A DNA stretch of 64,000 bases from CALAZP01 sp041164265 (lineage in GTDB: Bacteria > Bacteroidota > Bacteroidia > Chitinophagales > Saprospiraceae), in the NCBI GenBank assembly GCA_041164265.1, contig JBEAPR010000045.1, positions 1-64,000 on the forward strand. Direction: 5' to 3'. Below, in pieces: positions 33,666 to 42,619 of this stretch. The translations under genes were made by a program, and so were the position numbers. The notes under the pieces are model-generated. The model ran no database searches. It was not told the origin of the DNA and saw only the letters and a list, made by a program, of their open reading frames with translations. Position 1 is the first letter of the stretch. Every line of letters starts with the position of its first letter.

Positions 33666-34430
33666 TTAGCTAAAAACACCAGTTTTAAGCGCCTGAATAA
33701 TTTGTGGATCCCCTTCTAATAATCTGAATGCCAACCAACGGCTATTGGGAATCGCGGGAAACTCTTTCTTAATTTCTCTTGAGAGGCGTTCAACTGCTTT
33801 CTCGATATTTGGAGGTACCCTTTTTATTTTATGTGGTTGAACTTGAGTTTGCCCATTAGCCATATCACTGATGGCCTGCAGTAATTCAGGGATACCTCTT
33901 TTATATCGAGCACTAGTCGGTATAACGGGTATTCCTAAGTCTTTACTCAAAGTTCGAACATCAATTTCAATTTCATTTCTTTCAGCCTCATCCATGAGAT
34001 TCAAACACAATATGGCATTTTGGGTAATTTCTAAAATTTGTAATACCAGATTTAAATTGCGTTCCAATCTATTGGCATCTACCACAATGACTGTAATGGT
34101 AGGTTGTCCAAATAAAATGAAATCACGGGCAATTTCTTCATCTTCAGAAGTGGATAATAAAGAGTAGGTGCCAGGTAAATCTACCAGCTTATATTTTTGA
34201 CCTCTATAAGAAAAGGCACCTTCAGCCTTTGCTACCGTTTTCCCTGGCCAGTTTCCCGTGTGCTGCCTCAATCCAGTAAGTGCATTGAAAACCGTACTTT
34301 TACCAGTATTGGGATTGCCTGCTAACGCTATTACAAAATCCGCTTGATCCGCATCAACGCCCATTTTTTTTAATCCCTCTGAAGTATAGTGTGGACAAGT
34401 TTCACATGAAGTAGTTATCCCAGTTTTCAT
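33666..34430 (-). CDS. feoB: FeoB cytoplasmic G-domain as a separate protein
   Basis: The 254-residue protein is the GTPase half of FeoB. It has an N-terminal CETC pair (Cys9, Cys12), the P-loop GNPNTGKST (residues 38-46), TGNWPGKTV (switch I), DLPGTYSLLS (switch II) and NLMDEAERNEIEID (base recognition). Part of the GDI helical domain follows to residue 254 (NSRWLAFRLLEGDPQIIQAL). It lacks any membrane segment; that part is the next gene. It starts 2 bases after the stop of the DtxR-FeoA gene. Function with the downstream permease half is inferred from completeness of the pair. Confidence 0.93.
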   Translation of the reverse strand: MKTGITTSCETCPHYTSEGLKKMGVDADQADFVIALAGNPNTGKSTVFNALTGLRQHTGNWPGKTVAKAEGAFSYRGQKYKLVDLPGTYSLLSTSEDEEIARDFILFGQPTITVIVVDANRLERNLNLVLQILEITQNAILCLNLMDEAERNEIEIDVRTLSKDLGIPVIPTSARYKRGIPELLQAISDMANGQTQVQPHKIKRVPPNIEKAVERLSREIKKEFPAIPNSRWLAFRLLEGDPQIIQALKTGVFS

Positions 34431-34432
34431 AA

Positions 34433-35455
34433 TTAAATTTTTTCAATGAGTATTTTATCAGCTTGTTCTTTTCTCAAAGCAATGGAAGTTCCTTTAATGG
34501 CATAGGCATTTGGATCTCCTAATGGATTCAAGAGTTCAAGATCAACCAATGCGCCTTTGACAAATCCAAGATCAAGTAATCTTCTTCGACTTTCTCCTCG
34601 AATTTCTTTAGAAAAGCCAATGATTTTGCCTTGTTCATATTTTTTGAGGCTGGAGAGTCGAGCAATATCTTGTTGAGTATCTCCCTCGGAAGAGAGAAGG
34701 GTAATCGTTAAATTAGCTGCTACCACGGGGGCTAACCTAAATATTTCTCCTTCGGATTCGAAAACTACCCTAGTTGGGTTACTTTCAATGACTCTTATTA
34801 AGGATCCGATATGAATGTTTTCAGCTAAAATTTGTTTGTATATCACTTCTGGTTCATCTTCTATATGGGTAATATGGCCAATAGTGCCAATGGGAAGAAG
34901 GTGTAATTCAGTACCTAATATTTCCGCAATTCGGCCGCTTCGTGTAGGTATGGGGTCTCCATGTGGATCGAATTGAGGATGACCCAGCTGATCAGCTAAA
35001 AGATCCGCTTCTTCATGACTTAAATGATGCTCCATGGAGTCTGCCATTTCATGCCATTCCGTTTTATGAAAACCCGTCTTTTCAGCTAGGTATTTTTCAT
35101 ACAATCGATGGACTCTAACAATTCTCAAGGCATATTCTCTTCCTGATTCAGTTAATTTTATAGCGTTGAGGTCATTAGAAATCAAATGCTTAATTCCCAT
35201 TATATTGAGCGCTTCCAGAAGTTTGTGGTTAGAATAATTCAATACTTGAATTAAAGTCTTCATATCGACTTTTTGACTGGAGGTTTCAAAATGATACAAT
35301 TGTTTGAGGATATCCTCAATTATAATTTTTTCGTTGATTCGCGACTGTTTTTTCAATTGCCAAAACCAACCTTTATTGGGTTGAAAAAACCACCAAAGAA
35401 CTCCGATTAAAATGATAAAAATAGATAATGCCCATAGGGGATTGTATTCCATCAC
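34433..35455 (-). CDS. Membrane-anchored DtxR-family protein fused to a FeoA domain
   Basis: The 340-residue protein starts with one transmembrane segment (about residues 8-24, WALSIFIILIGVLWWFF), then a winged-helix-like region (30-110). A DtxR dimerisation/metal domain follows, with HEMADSMEHHLSHEEADLLA and FDPHGDPIPTRSGRI (about 133-175). An SH3-like part comes next, and then FeoA (about 265-340, GKIIGFSKEIRGESRRRLLD, LGFVKGALVDLELLNPLGDP). FeoA normally regulates FeoB at the membrane, and the tether fits that. DNA binding by such an anchored protein is possible but unproven. It overlaps the upstream regulator gene by 4 bases and ends 2 bases before feoB. Confidence 0.85.
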   Translation of the reverse strand: MMEYNPLWALSIFIILIGVLWWFFQPNKGWFWQLKKQSRINEKIIIEDILKQLYHFETSSQKVDMKTLIQVLNYSNHKLLEALNIMGIKHLISNDLNAIKLTESGREYALRIVRVHRLYEKYLAEKTGFHKTEWHEMADSMEHHLSHEEADLLADQLGHPQFDPHGDPIPTRSGRIAEILGTELHLLPIGTIGHITHIEDEPEVIYKQILAENIHIGSLIRVIESNPTRVVFESEGEIFRLAPVVAANLTITLLSSEGDTQQDIARLSSLKKYEQGKIIGFSKEIRGESRRRLLDLGFVKGALVDLELLNPLGDPNAYAIKGTSIALRKEQADKILIEKI

Positions 35456-36111
35456 GGTAATATTTGAATCAATAAATTTTGTGCAACTGTATTGGAAATA
35501 GTAAGCGATTTACCTTCAAATGAAATCATCAAAGATTGATCGAAAGGTTCAATAGACCCTACCGTAATTTGAATACCAATATGTAATCTATTCTTATTGA
35601 GGTATTTTAAGAAAACATCAGAAGAATCTTTTACTTGAACCAAAATGCCTCTAGTTCCTTTTGGAACCTCCAATATATTATAACTAACTACTTGGGTTAG
35701 ATTGCCTTCACTATCGGGTATAGGATCTCCATGTGGATCATGAGTAGGGAAACCGAGAAATGCATCTAATTCCTGTATAAGTTTACTAGACTTTATATGC
35801 TCCAATTGTTCAGCGACTTCATGCACTTCATCCCATTTAAAATTGAGTTTTTCTACTAGGAACACTTCCCATAACCTGTGCTTTCTAACCACTGAGGTTG
35901 CTGTTTTCCTCCCTTGTTTGGTTAACGTTACACCTTGGTATTTTACGTAATGCGCTAGTTTTTTATCTGCTAATTTTTTGACCATATCCGTGACAGAAGA
36001 AGCCTTGGAATCTATTTTCTCAGCTATGGCATTAGTGCTAACCGCTTCTCTCCCTTCTTGCCCCAAATGAAAAATGGTCTTTAGATAATTCTCTTCAGTT
36101 AAGGTTACCAT
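35452..36111 (-). CDS. DtxR/MntR-family metal-dependent repressor
   Basis: This soluble 219-residue regulator has a winged helix at residues 1-65 (ENYLKTIFHLGQEG, then STNAIAEKIDSKASSVTDMV) and the dimer/metal domain DEVHEVAEQLEHIKSS and THDPHGDPIPDSEGN. A C-terminal SH3-like domain (about 150-219) completes the longer IdeR-like form. It probably represses iron or manganese uptake when metal is bound. It leads the four-gene iron operon and overlaps the next gene by 4 bases. The palindrome TTTAGA-CTAA-TCTAAA, 53 bases upstream of its start, is a plausible own operator. Confidence 0.92.
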   Translation of the reverse strand: MVTLTEENYLKTIFHLGQEGREAVSTNAIAEKIDSKASSVTDMVKKLADKKLAHYVKYQGVTLTKQGRKTATSVVRKHRLWEVFLVEKLNFKWDEVHEVAEQLEHIKSSKLIQELDAFLGFPTHDPHGDPIPDSEGNLTQVVSYNILEVPKGTRGILVQVKDSSDVFLKYLNKNRLHIGIQITVGSIEPFDQSLMISFEGKSLTISNTVAQNLLIQILP

Positions 36112-36164
36112 AATTCTTGTTTAATATAAATCTAAAATAATAAATTAAAATTACTAAAAAAAAG

Positions 36165-36180
36165 TTTAGACTAATCTAAA
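36165..36180. promoter_or_regulatory. Candidate DtxR-family operator
   Basis: TTTAGA and TCTAAA are separated by CTAA (perfect 6-base half-sites), 53 bases upstream of the regulator ATG at 36111. DtxR-family operators are A/T-rich palindromes of similar TTAG...CTAA form. Assignment rests on position and symmetry only. Confidence 0.5.
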
Positions 36181-36189
36181 AATTTAATG

Positions 36190-36238
36190 AATCATAAAAA
36201 AGGGGATGACCATTTGGCACATCCCCTTTTTTATGATT
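36190..36238. terminator. Terminator with perfect 19-pair stem
   Basis: The arms at 36190-36208 and 36220-36238 are perfectly complementary. The stem has a GGGGATG/CATCCCC core, A6 and T6 runs and an 11-base loop, so it can act in both directions. It lies 11 bases downstream of the PepSY-type gene (minus strand) and ends transcription before the iron operon. Confidence 0.8.
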
Positions 36239-36248
36239 AATGGTCTCG

Positions 36249-36755
36249 TTAAACGAGAAGCAAGACTATAGTTAAAACGGCTCCTGCAACGGCAAAATAC
36301 ATTCCCTTTTTGAAGGCTGGAGCACTGGGTTTGAACATAAAAAATGCAGAAACGGAAAAAAACATCAAAGAAACTCCAAAAAATATTGCCAACCAAAACA
36401 ATGGGTTGGCCGCTGTCATCTTATGGAGTTTGTTCATTTTTTCGAAAAACATAGGGTGGCGGTGCTGAATGAAATTTGCTTCCCCCGTAATTTGATCGTA
36501 GTACCCTCCATTGAAAAGGATTTTATTTTCTTCGGTTTTTTCTATAGTGATTCTCATTCCCAATGCTGGACCTAATTCTTCTTCAGTTAGTCCAGTTTCA
36601 ATAATTTTTTCAACCGGGTAATCATATTTTAAAAAATCTGTATTTCTGAAAGTCAGAACAATACCGCTAAGGGCGTAAATAAACATAATACCAGCTAAAA
36701 AATAACCTAGGTATCTGTGAAATTCTCTAAAGGTATCTTGTGATTTTTTTTTCAT
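36249..36755 (-). CDS. PepSY-associated transmembrane protein
   Basis: The start ATG at 36755 (MKKKSQDTFREFHRYLGYFL) is preferred; an upstream ATG at 36800 lies inside porV. The 168-residue product has three transmembrane segments (GYFLAGIMFIYALSGIVLTF near the N-terminus and two near the C-terminus) around a small extracytoplasmic part (TIEKTEENKILFNGGYYDQI). That layout fits the PepSY-associated TM family, often linked to iron or copper uptake. A conserved RHPMFFEKMNKLHK lies before the second helix. Its function is unknown. It follows porV and is closed by the terminator at 36190-36238. Confidence 0.7.
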   Translation of the reverse strand: MKKKSQDTFREFHRYLGYFLAGIMFIYALSGIVLTFRNTDFLKYDYPVEKIIETGLTEEELGPALGMRITIEKTEENKILFNGGYYDQITGEANFIQHRHPMFFEKMNKLHKMTAANPLFWLAIFFGVSLMFFSVSAFFMFKPSAPAFKKGMYFAVAGAVLTIVLLLV

Positions 36756-36774
36756 TAAAGTTGGCTTTTTTGAA

Positions 36775-37998
36775 TTAGAACTCTGAGGCCCCAAAATCAA
36801 ATAATAAGGTGAATCGCAAGGTGTTGTCCAAAGGATTTCTTTGATTGGTAGTGGGGATCAAATAGGAAAAATTGAGCCCAAAAACATTATATTTCAATCC
36901 CATTCCAACAGTAAAGAATTTTCGATTTCCCTTCTGAAGATTTTCGTGAAAATATCCAGCCCTGATGGCAAACTGCTTATCGTACCAATATTCCATACCA
37001 ATAGAATAGTATAGTTCCCGTAGCTCTTCACTAAAACCTTCAGGAGCATCTCCAAATGATCTGAATATCCCTTGAATAGGGGAGTAGTTTTTATAATCGG
37101 GAATTCCATCGCCATCTGTATCGCAATCTGGTCCTTGACATGGTGTGGGAACCATTAATTTATTGACATCCAATGCAAAGGTTAGTCGGTTGTAGGGGTT
37201 AGGGTCCAAATCCCAAGCCAATCCTAATCCTAGGTTAGTGGGTAAAAAGTCTTTAACGGTACTTCTGGTATAAGTTATTTTGGAACCTATATTAGTCATA
37301 GCCAAACCAATGGTTAAATTGGAGGTAGAATTAGATAGCTCAATGGGAGTTTTGTAGGTAAATGCAATATCAGCTGCCCCGGCGATTCCTACTTCAATGG
37401 TCTCTCCACCTGGTAAGTTTTGCCCCGCTGCTAGGTTGGAATATATAAATTTACCAGTAACAGAGGCTGAAAAATTGTCTGCTAACTTTCTGGAATAGGC
37501 AAGAGCAATTTCAAATTCATTGGGCCTTCCTTCTCTGAGTGGTTCCCCATTAACATCGGTAAATTGGATACTTCCAAGAGAGAAATACCTCAGCCCATAA
37601 CCAATGGTTTGAAATTCATCTAATTTATTGTAACCGGTTAAGTAGGCTAGATATACATCGTTTAATCCCAGTGCTCGCAACCAAGGTGTATAGGTGGTGG
37701 CAACTGACATATCGGTTTCGGCAAACACTAATTTGGAAGCGTTAAAGTGCATGGCATTAGGATCAGCTGAAGTGGCAATACCCGCATCTCCCATAGCTCC
37801 AGCTCTTGCATCTGAAACAATTCTTAAAAAAGGAACTGCTGTTACTATGGTATTGGTGCAAGGTGTCCCATCCAAATTGACTAATCTTCCACTTTGATCG
37901 AAGGTACATTGAGCTTGTATGTGGCTACCGAAACCTATAATGGTCAGCAACGTAAATAAAAGCTCTCTTTGTAGTTTTTTCATCATACTCTTGTTCAT
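36775..37998 (-). CDS. porV: Type IX secretion outer-membrane protein PorV (LptO)
   Basis: PorV is an outer-membrane beta-barrel that shuttles T9SS cargo to the PorU sortase. The 407-residue protein has a signal peptide (LLFTLLTIIGFGSHIQA) and the hallmark FLRIVSDARAGAMGDAG (residues about 52-68), then alternating strands, and it ends in aromatic RFTLLFDFG. These features and adjacency to porU identify it. porU lies 49 bases upstream on the same strand, so the two are probably one operon. Confidence 0.94.
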   Translation of the reverse strand: MNKSMMKKLQRELLFTLLTIIGFGSHIQAQCTFDQSGRLVNLDGTPCTNTIVTAVPFLRIVSDARAGAMGDAGIATSADPNAMHFNASKLVFAETDMSVATTYTPWLRALGLNDVYLAYLTGYNKLDEFQTIGYGLRYFSLGSIQFTDVNGEPLREGRPNEFEIALAYSRKLADNFSASVTGKFIYSNLAAGQNLPGGETIEVGIAGAADIAFTYKTPIELSNSTSNLTIGLAMTNIGSKITYTRSTVKDFLPTNLGLGLAWDLDPNPYNRLTFALDVNKLMVPTPCQGPDCDTDGDGIPDYKNYSPIQGIFRSFGDAPEGFSEELRELYYSIGMEYWYDKQFAIRAGYFHENLQKGNRKFFTVGMGLKYNVFGLNFSYLIPTTNQRNPLDNTLRFTLLFDFGASEF

Positions 37999-38047
37999 GA
38001 TATTAAGGCTAAACGAACTTAACCGGTTTTTATTGGATTTCTATTTA

Positions 38048-41000
38048 TTATTTAAGTAAAACTAATTTTTTGAGGGGACTTTCCCCTAAAATTATTTGGC
38101 CATCAGGGGTATTTTTTGAAATTCGAACCGAATATAAGTAAATGCCTTTCCCTAAGGAAACCCCATTTTCAGCTCTTCCATCCCATTGAATACAAGACTC
38201 TCTTCCCCCATTTTCAATGGTATACAAACCTCGTTCCAATTTTTTTACTAGCTGACCATTCATTGCATAAATATGGATATCCACTTCAACAGGACTCTCC
38301 TGTGAATTTAGGTCAAAAGTAAAGCAGGTCTCATCGATAAATGGATTGGGGTAATTGGAAAGTTGATCAATGAGGACACTTTCATTTTGGATAACTATAA
38401 AGGAGGTATTTCCTACTCCCAAATTATTAGCCACATCCCAAGCTTTTACCTCTACAGTATGTAATCCATCCTCCAAATCGCTTAGTGGAAACCTTATCCA
38501 ACCACTTGTATAATCATCCAGATCTGCTTCATAAAAATCATTCAACAAAATACTTTTTCGGTCATTTTCATCTAATATGGCCTCCAAATCATGACCTATA
38601 CTGTTGCCAGCAACATTTATGCCATTTTCATCAGTCAGATGTACCAGTAACAAAGGGTTTGGACCAGTTTTATCCCCTGATTTAAAATTAGTCGTATTCA
38701 AGTAAACAGACACCTCAGGACCTATATTATCGCTTAATCCTTCTAGGTTAGCCGATCCGATGGCTAAAGCATTGTAATATCCACTGGCATCTACAACACC
38801 TTCAGAAGCCTGAGCATAATAACTGATTTTACCAGGTCCCACCTCATAATTGATGTCTTTAGGCATAACAAAAGTGACTGAAAACTCTCCATTTTCTACA
38901 GATGCTCTCCCTTTAAATAATCGGTTGTTTTGTATAGAGTATTCAAAAGGGTAGGAGGTGTCATCCTGCCCTAGGGTAGTAAGTTGGACAGGTTTGTCAA
39001 AAACCAAAGGAAATAATTCTCCGTTAAAATCTCCCATAATTTCTCCATTTTCATCCCCGACATATCCAGTCAAGGTAATTTTTTGGAGGGCTTTTAGTGT
39101 GTCGGGTTGAGTGGGATCGGGGATATGCTCATTAATGGTTTCGGTAAAGACCTGTAATTCTGGAATCGCCAGTTTTTGAGCTGGATCTCCGATTAAAGCA
39201 AATTTTCTGCTGTTTAAAGTAATACTGGAGGAAACAAAACTATTTTTTGCGATTTTCATCGCCTCTCCTATAGATCTGACCCTACCTTGATTCCGCTCAA
39301 AAAGAGATTGCATCGCTTTTTCAGTTAAATCAGCATTTTGTTGGGCGTAAACTGCTCTCACGGTGGTAAGCAGTCCAATAGCTCCGCCCACTGGATTCAA
39401 AAGGGCTACTTCCCCTGCACTTTTTATAGAGGGTTCGTCATAAGCGGTAAAGGAACAGGTAGCTGTAACTATTAATGGTAATCTATTGAGGTTGTTCCAT
39501 GACAATAAATCATTGATTTCGAGTATGCGTTCTTGAGCCAAACCATTAATTCCTCCATGACCCAAATAGGTAAGGGTTAGCATACCCTGAAAAATCGATT
39601 GCTCAATGGCAGTTGTAACTTCTGGATACCTTTGCTCTCCTGGGGTAGAAATTTGCTCGAAAGCGTCCAGGTAGATTTTCTCTATATTTAGTTGAGGAAA
39701 CTGATCACCAATCTGATCCGCAATTTGATCTGCATCTCTGGTATGCAGCATATTGTCTTCATCGTCGGCGACAAATAATAGTCGATTCCTCCAATTGCCC
39801 AAATGTGAAGGCTGGGTATCATAATTGATTAGTTTGTCCACCACCGCCATTGCTTCCGACAGGTTAGCAACGGGTAATCTGCCTACTGCTACATCCAATT
39901 CGCCCATTAAAGGATCGTCGTCCTCGGAAAAAAGGATGCCATAAAAGTCATCACTAGGAAAAGCGTTAATTGGATTAAGCGATTCAGTTTCGTAAACTGG
40001 AATGAGATTATTTCCCAACTCATACCTATTGCGGTGATCAAATGATCCATCGCCCAACAAAAGAACGTATTTCAAATCATCGGACCTGGATTTTACCATT
40101 CTTATAAAAGATCTAATTGCCGACGGATCGGGTCTGCCTCCACCAAATTCGTTGAAAATTCGGGTGACCTCAATGATTTCAGTCACATAGCCATCGTGAT
40201 TGCTGCGGTGTTGAGCTAATTTTTCAGCAGCCTCCCGGAGTAGTTGAGGATAAATGATTAACAACTCCGCATCTTGGATGCCATGTAGGTTTTGGGGTTC
40301 AATAGCACCTATCGGTAAAGGGGAAGGAAAAGAACCTTGCGGTTCGAAGGTCAAGAAGGAGGTGTAAGTCCCTGGGTAGGGTACCGTAACCTTTCCAGTA
40401 TTCCCAACAATTTCACCCTGAATTTCATGAACTTTACCCATGGAATCTATGGCCCATACTTTTGCCGAAGGCGTAAAATTGTCTATTTCAAAGGTGGCAT
40501 AAGCTGAATGGATGGCTGAGAGGTTTCTAAAATGGGTGCCACCATCCCTAATTTGTAAGTGTTTTCGGACTTGTAGGTGCAGGAAATCTAACCAGCCTTC
40601 ACTACCTTCTCCAGTTGGAGGGTAATTAATAGTAAAAGACAATGGTGCATTAGGTTGAAGAGATATTGGGGTTTGCAGGGTCGTTCGATGAGCAAAAGCC
40701 ACCTCGGTGTCCCGATTTCCAGTGAGAGCAGTTACTCTGTTAGCTAACGGACTTTTCAAGGTTTGGTTTTGGTAAGAAACTTCAAAAGAAGAATTTTGGC
40801 CAGCTCTTAGGGCCATAGTAACTCGTAAAATCGCCTCTTCTTGGAAATCAATTCCCTGCTGGTCAAAAAGGTCGGGTAATTCAACTGTTCGAGCTACTTT
40901 TAACCACTGATTATACCAAAATTGCCCCGATCCTTGTTTGAGGCGTGTCCACTCATGAAGTAAGTTTCGCTTGTCCTCATGGTACACCATCAACTCGTCA

Positions 41001-41518
41001 TAATAAGAAAAGGTATCCCCAGTGATATCTATAGAAGGTAGGATTTCAATAGGGGTACTCGAACCTATATTGAGGCGGAGATAGACATAGTTATAATCAG
41101 AATAAATATTTTTTTCATGCAACAGCAGGTTAGGTTGATTGGGTTCGATATAGATTCTATCTGGTCCTTCTAAGTAAACTAAAAGGTAATCGCCTTCATC
41201 CATGGAACCGTCTTCCATTCCAATAGGTAAGTAGTTTTTTTGAACGAGGTCGTCTGGATGTGTATTTATAAAATCAGGAGAAAGAATCCCGCCTGGGTTG
41301 GAGAAAATTTCGATTTTACCATTGGATAAATCTGCGGGGGCAATGTTCATTTCGTTTACCAAAAAATTATAGCTTATTTTGTAAATGCCATCTTTGGGAA
41401 TTGCCATCTGGTAAATTTTGCCTTGGCTAAGGGATGAAACTGGAAGGAAGCCACCTTGGCTAAAGCTGAGAAAAGGTAGGAGAATGAGGCTAATTATGGA
41501 TAAAAAAACGACCTTCAT
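38048..41518 (-). CDS. porU: Type IX secretion sortase PorU
   Basis: PorU is a gingipain-like (C25) cysteine protease on the cell surface that removes C-terminal sorting domains and attaches cargo. The 1156-residue protein has a signal peptide, a beta-rich N-terminal half, a C25 domain (about residues 440-790) and a C-terminal Ig/FlgD-like module (SNYPNPFIDETCFTFDL). The catalytic His in LTYLGHGGINGL is residue 654 and the Cys in TATCSFTAYD is residue 688. From memory P. gingivalis PorU uses His657 and Cys690, so spacing agrees. It is divergent from the PorP/SprF gene with only 38 bases between starts. Confidence 0.95.
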   Translation of the reverse strand: MKVVFLSIISLILLPFLSFSQGGFLPVSSLSQGKIYQMAIPKDGIYKISYNFLVNEMNIAPADLSNGKIEIFSNPGGILSPDFINTHPDDLVQKNYLPIGMEDGSMDEGDYLLVYLEGPDRIYIEPNQPNLLLHEKNIYSDYNYVYLRLNIGSSTPIEILPSIDITGDTFSYYDELMVYHEDKRNLLHEWTRLKQGSGQFWYNQWLKVARTVELPDLFDQQGIDFQEEAILRVTMALRAGQNSSFEVSYQNQTLKSPLANRVTALTGNRDTEVAFAHRTTLQTPISLQPNAPLSFTINYPPTGEGSEGWLDFLHLQVRKHLQIRDGGTHFRNLSAIHSAYATFEIDNFTPSAKVWAIDSMGKVHEIQGEIVGNTGKVTVPYPGTYTSFLTFEPQGSFPSPLPIGAIEPQNLHGIQDAELLIIYPQLLREAAEKLAQHRSNHDGYVTEIIEVTRIFNEFGGGRPDPSAIRSFIRMVKSRSDDLKYVLLLGDGSFDHRNRYELGNNLIPVYETESLNPINAFPSDDFYGILFSEDDDPLMGELDVAVGRLPVANLSEAMAVVDKLINYDTQPSHLGNWRNRLLFVADDEDNMLHTRDADQIADQIGDQFPQLNIEKIYLDAFEQISTPGEQRYPEVTTAIEQSIFQGMLTLTYLGHGGINGLAQERILEINDLLSWNNLNRLPLIVTATCSFTAYDEPSIKSAGEVALLNPVGGAIGLLTTVRAVYAQQNADLTEKAMQSLFERNQGRVRSIGEAMKIAKNSFVSSSITLNSRKFALIGDPAQKLAIPELQVFTETINEHIPDPTQPDTLKALQKITLTGYVGDENGEIMGDFNGELFPLVFDKPVQLTTLGQDDTSYPFEYSIQNNRLFKGRASVENGEFSVTFVMPKDINYEVGPGKISYYAQASEGVVDASGYYNALAIGSANLEGLSDNIGPEVSVYLNTTNFKSGDKTGPNPLLLVHLTDENGINVAGNSIGHDLEAILDENDRKSILLNDFYEADLDDYTSGWIRFPLSDLEDGLHTVEVKAWDVANNLGVGNTSFIVIQNESVLIDQLSNYPNPFIDETCFTFDLNSQESPVEVDIHIYAMNGQLVKKLERGLYTIENGGRESCIQWDGRAENGVSLGKGIYLYSVRISKNTPDGQIILGESPLKKLVLLK
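40464..40472. repeat. Dispersed palindrome copy (GCCGAAGGC form)
   Basis: TTTT-GCCGAAGGC-GTAAAA lies inside porU, where the gene strand reads it as Pro-Ser-Ala. Its frame differs from the copy at 60285. Confidence 0.5.
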
Positions 41519-41556
41519 ATTGTGTTGGTTATAACCAAAAGCATTTAGGTAAACCG

Positions 41557-42585
41557 GTGAAAAAAATAATTATTGTTCAGTTGGTGTTTTTGTTGGGTGG
41601 TGTCGGAAAAATTCTTGCACAAGATGCAGTTTTTTCGCAATTTACCACAGCCCCGGTTCACCTGAATCCGGCATTCACTGGTTTGTCCCCTTCCACAAAA
41701 ATAAGTTTTATTTATCGATACAGTTTGCCACTCTGGCCTAACGCCTTTGTAACTTCTGGCGTTAGCGTAGAAAAAGCTTTTCGGGATTTTAATAGTGGAT
41801 TGGGTTGGACCATTACAAAAGACGAATCAGGTGATGGAATTTTTTCTGATACTAGAAGTAGGTTATCTTATAGCTATGAGGTCCTAGTCAATACTGATTC
41901 TCGTTTTAGATTGGGAATAGATGTCGGGTTGATTAATCATAGAATCAATTGGAGTCGATTAATTTTTGAAGATCAAATCGATCCATTAAATGGTCCGTCT
42001 GGCTCTGGAAGTATTGAAGATCTACCCCAGTGGAATAATAAAACAGCATTGGATGTAGGTGCTGGTCTTTTATTTGCTCATCCTTTATGGTATGCGGGAC
42101 TTTCAATCAGGCATCTAAATAGACCTGAATTGACTTTCTTGCATCAAAACCAAGGGACCAGATCCAATATAACTTCAGGTTGGCCCACTAGAATTACTTT
42201 CAATGTGGGAACAGAAATTCCTTTTACCTTATACAATATTGGTTCCAGACCGGCGTTTATATCACCAAATCTGATGATGATCAGACAAGGTCCATTCCAG
42301 CAGGTAACTGGAGGGGCATATATAGGAATGAGTTCGGTGTTCGGTGGGTTATGGTACAAAACGGCTGTGCGCAATACTGATGCAGTAGTAGGTATGGTAG
42401 GATACAAACATGGAATTTTCAAGTTTGCCTACAGTTTTGATTGGTTGGTTTCTGATTTGTCTAATAGTCGTAATGGGGGGTCACATGAATTTTCGGTGAT
42501 TTTAAACTTTTCGGAAAGTTCTTCCTTTAAAAATAGAAGTTCTGCATTGGACATCAATAACTGCTTAAAACTGTATAGTTTTTAA
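41557..42585 (+). CDS. PorP/SprF-family type IX secretion membrane protein
   Basis: The start is a GTG at 41557, giving MKKIIIVQLVFLLGGVGKIL as signal peptide and an AQDAVFSQFTTAPVHLNPAF start of the mature part. AQD..FSQ...P...NPAF is the signature of PorP/SprF outer-membrane beta-barrels. These help display or secrete particular T9SS cargo. Aromatic strand patterns and a C-terminal EFSVILNF follow. It lies 38 bases from divergent porU and precedes gldJ, whose promoter begins just after its stop. Its cargo is not evident. Confidence 0.87.
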   Translation: MKKIIIVQLVFLLGGVGKILAQDAVFSQFTTAPVHLNPAFTGLSPSTKISFIYRYSLPLWPNAFVTSGVSVEKAFRDFNSGLGWTITKDESGDGIFSDTRSRLSYSYEVLVNTDSRFRLGIDVGLINHRINWSRLIFEDQIDPLNGPSGSGSIEDLPQWNNKTALDVGAGLLFAHPLWYAGLSIRHLNRPELTFLHQNQGTRSNITSGWPTRITFNVGTEIPFTLYNIGSRPAFISPNLMMIRQGPFQQVTGGAYIGMSSVFGGLWYKTAVRNTDAVVGMVGYKHGIFKFAYSFDWLVSDLSNSRNGGSHEFSVILNFSESSSFKNRSSALDINNCLKLYSF

Positions 42586-42586
42586 A

Positions 42587-42594
42587 TATATTTG
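42587..42594 (+). promoter_or_regulatory. gldJ promoter -7 element
   Basis: TATATTTG (TAnnTTTG) lies directly after the preceding stop codon and 25 bases before the gldJ ATG at 42620. No good -33 is visible. Confidence 0.55.
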
Positions 42595-42619
42595 CAAACC
42601 AATTAACTAAACATAAAGA

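Noticed and set aside
33654..33668. Frameshift or sequencing error splitting feoB
   Set aside because: The second frame has its own ATG and an in-frame TAG a few codons upstream, so it cannot extend into the first gene. Both halves are complete domains.
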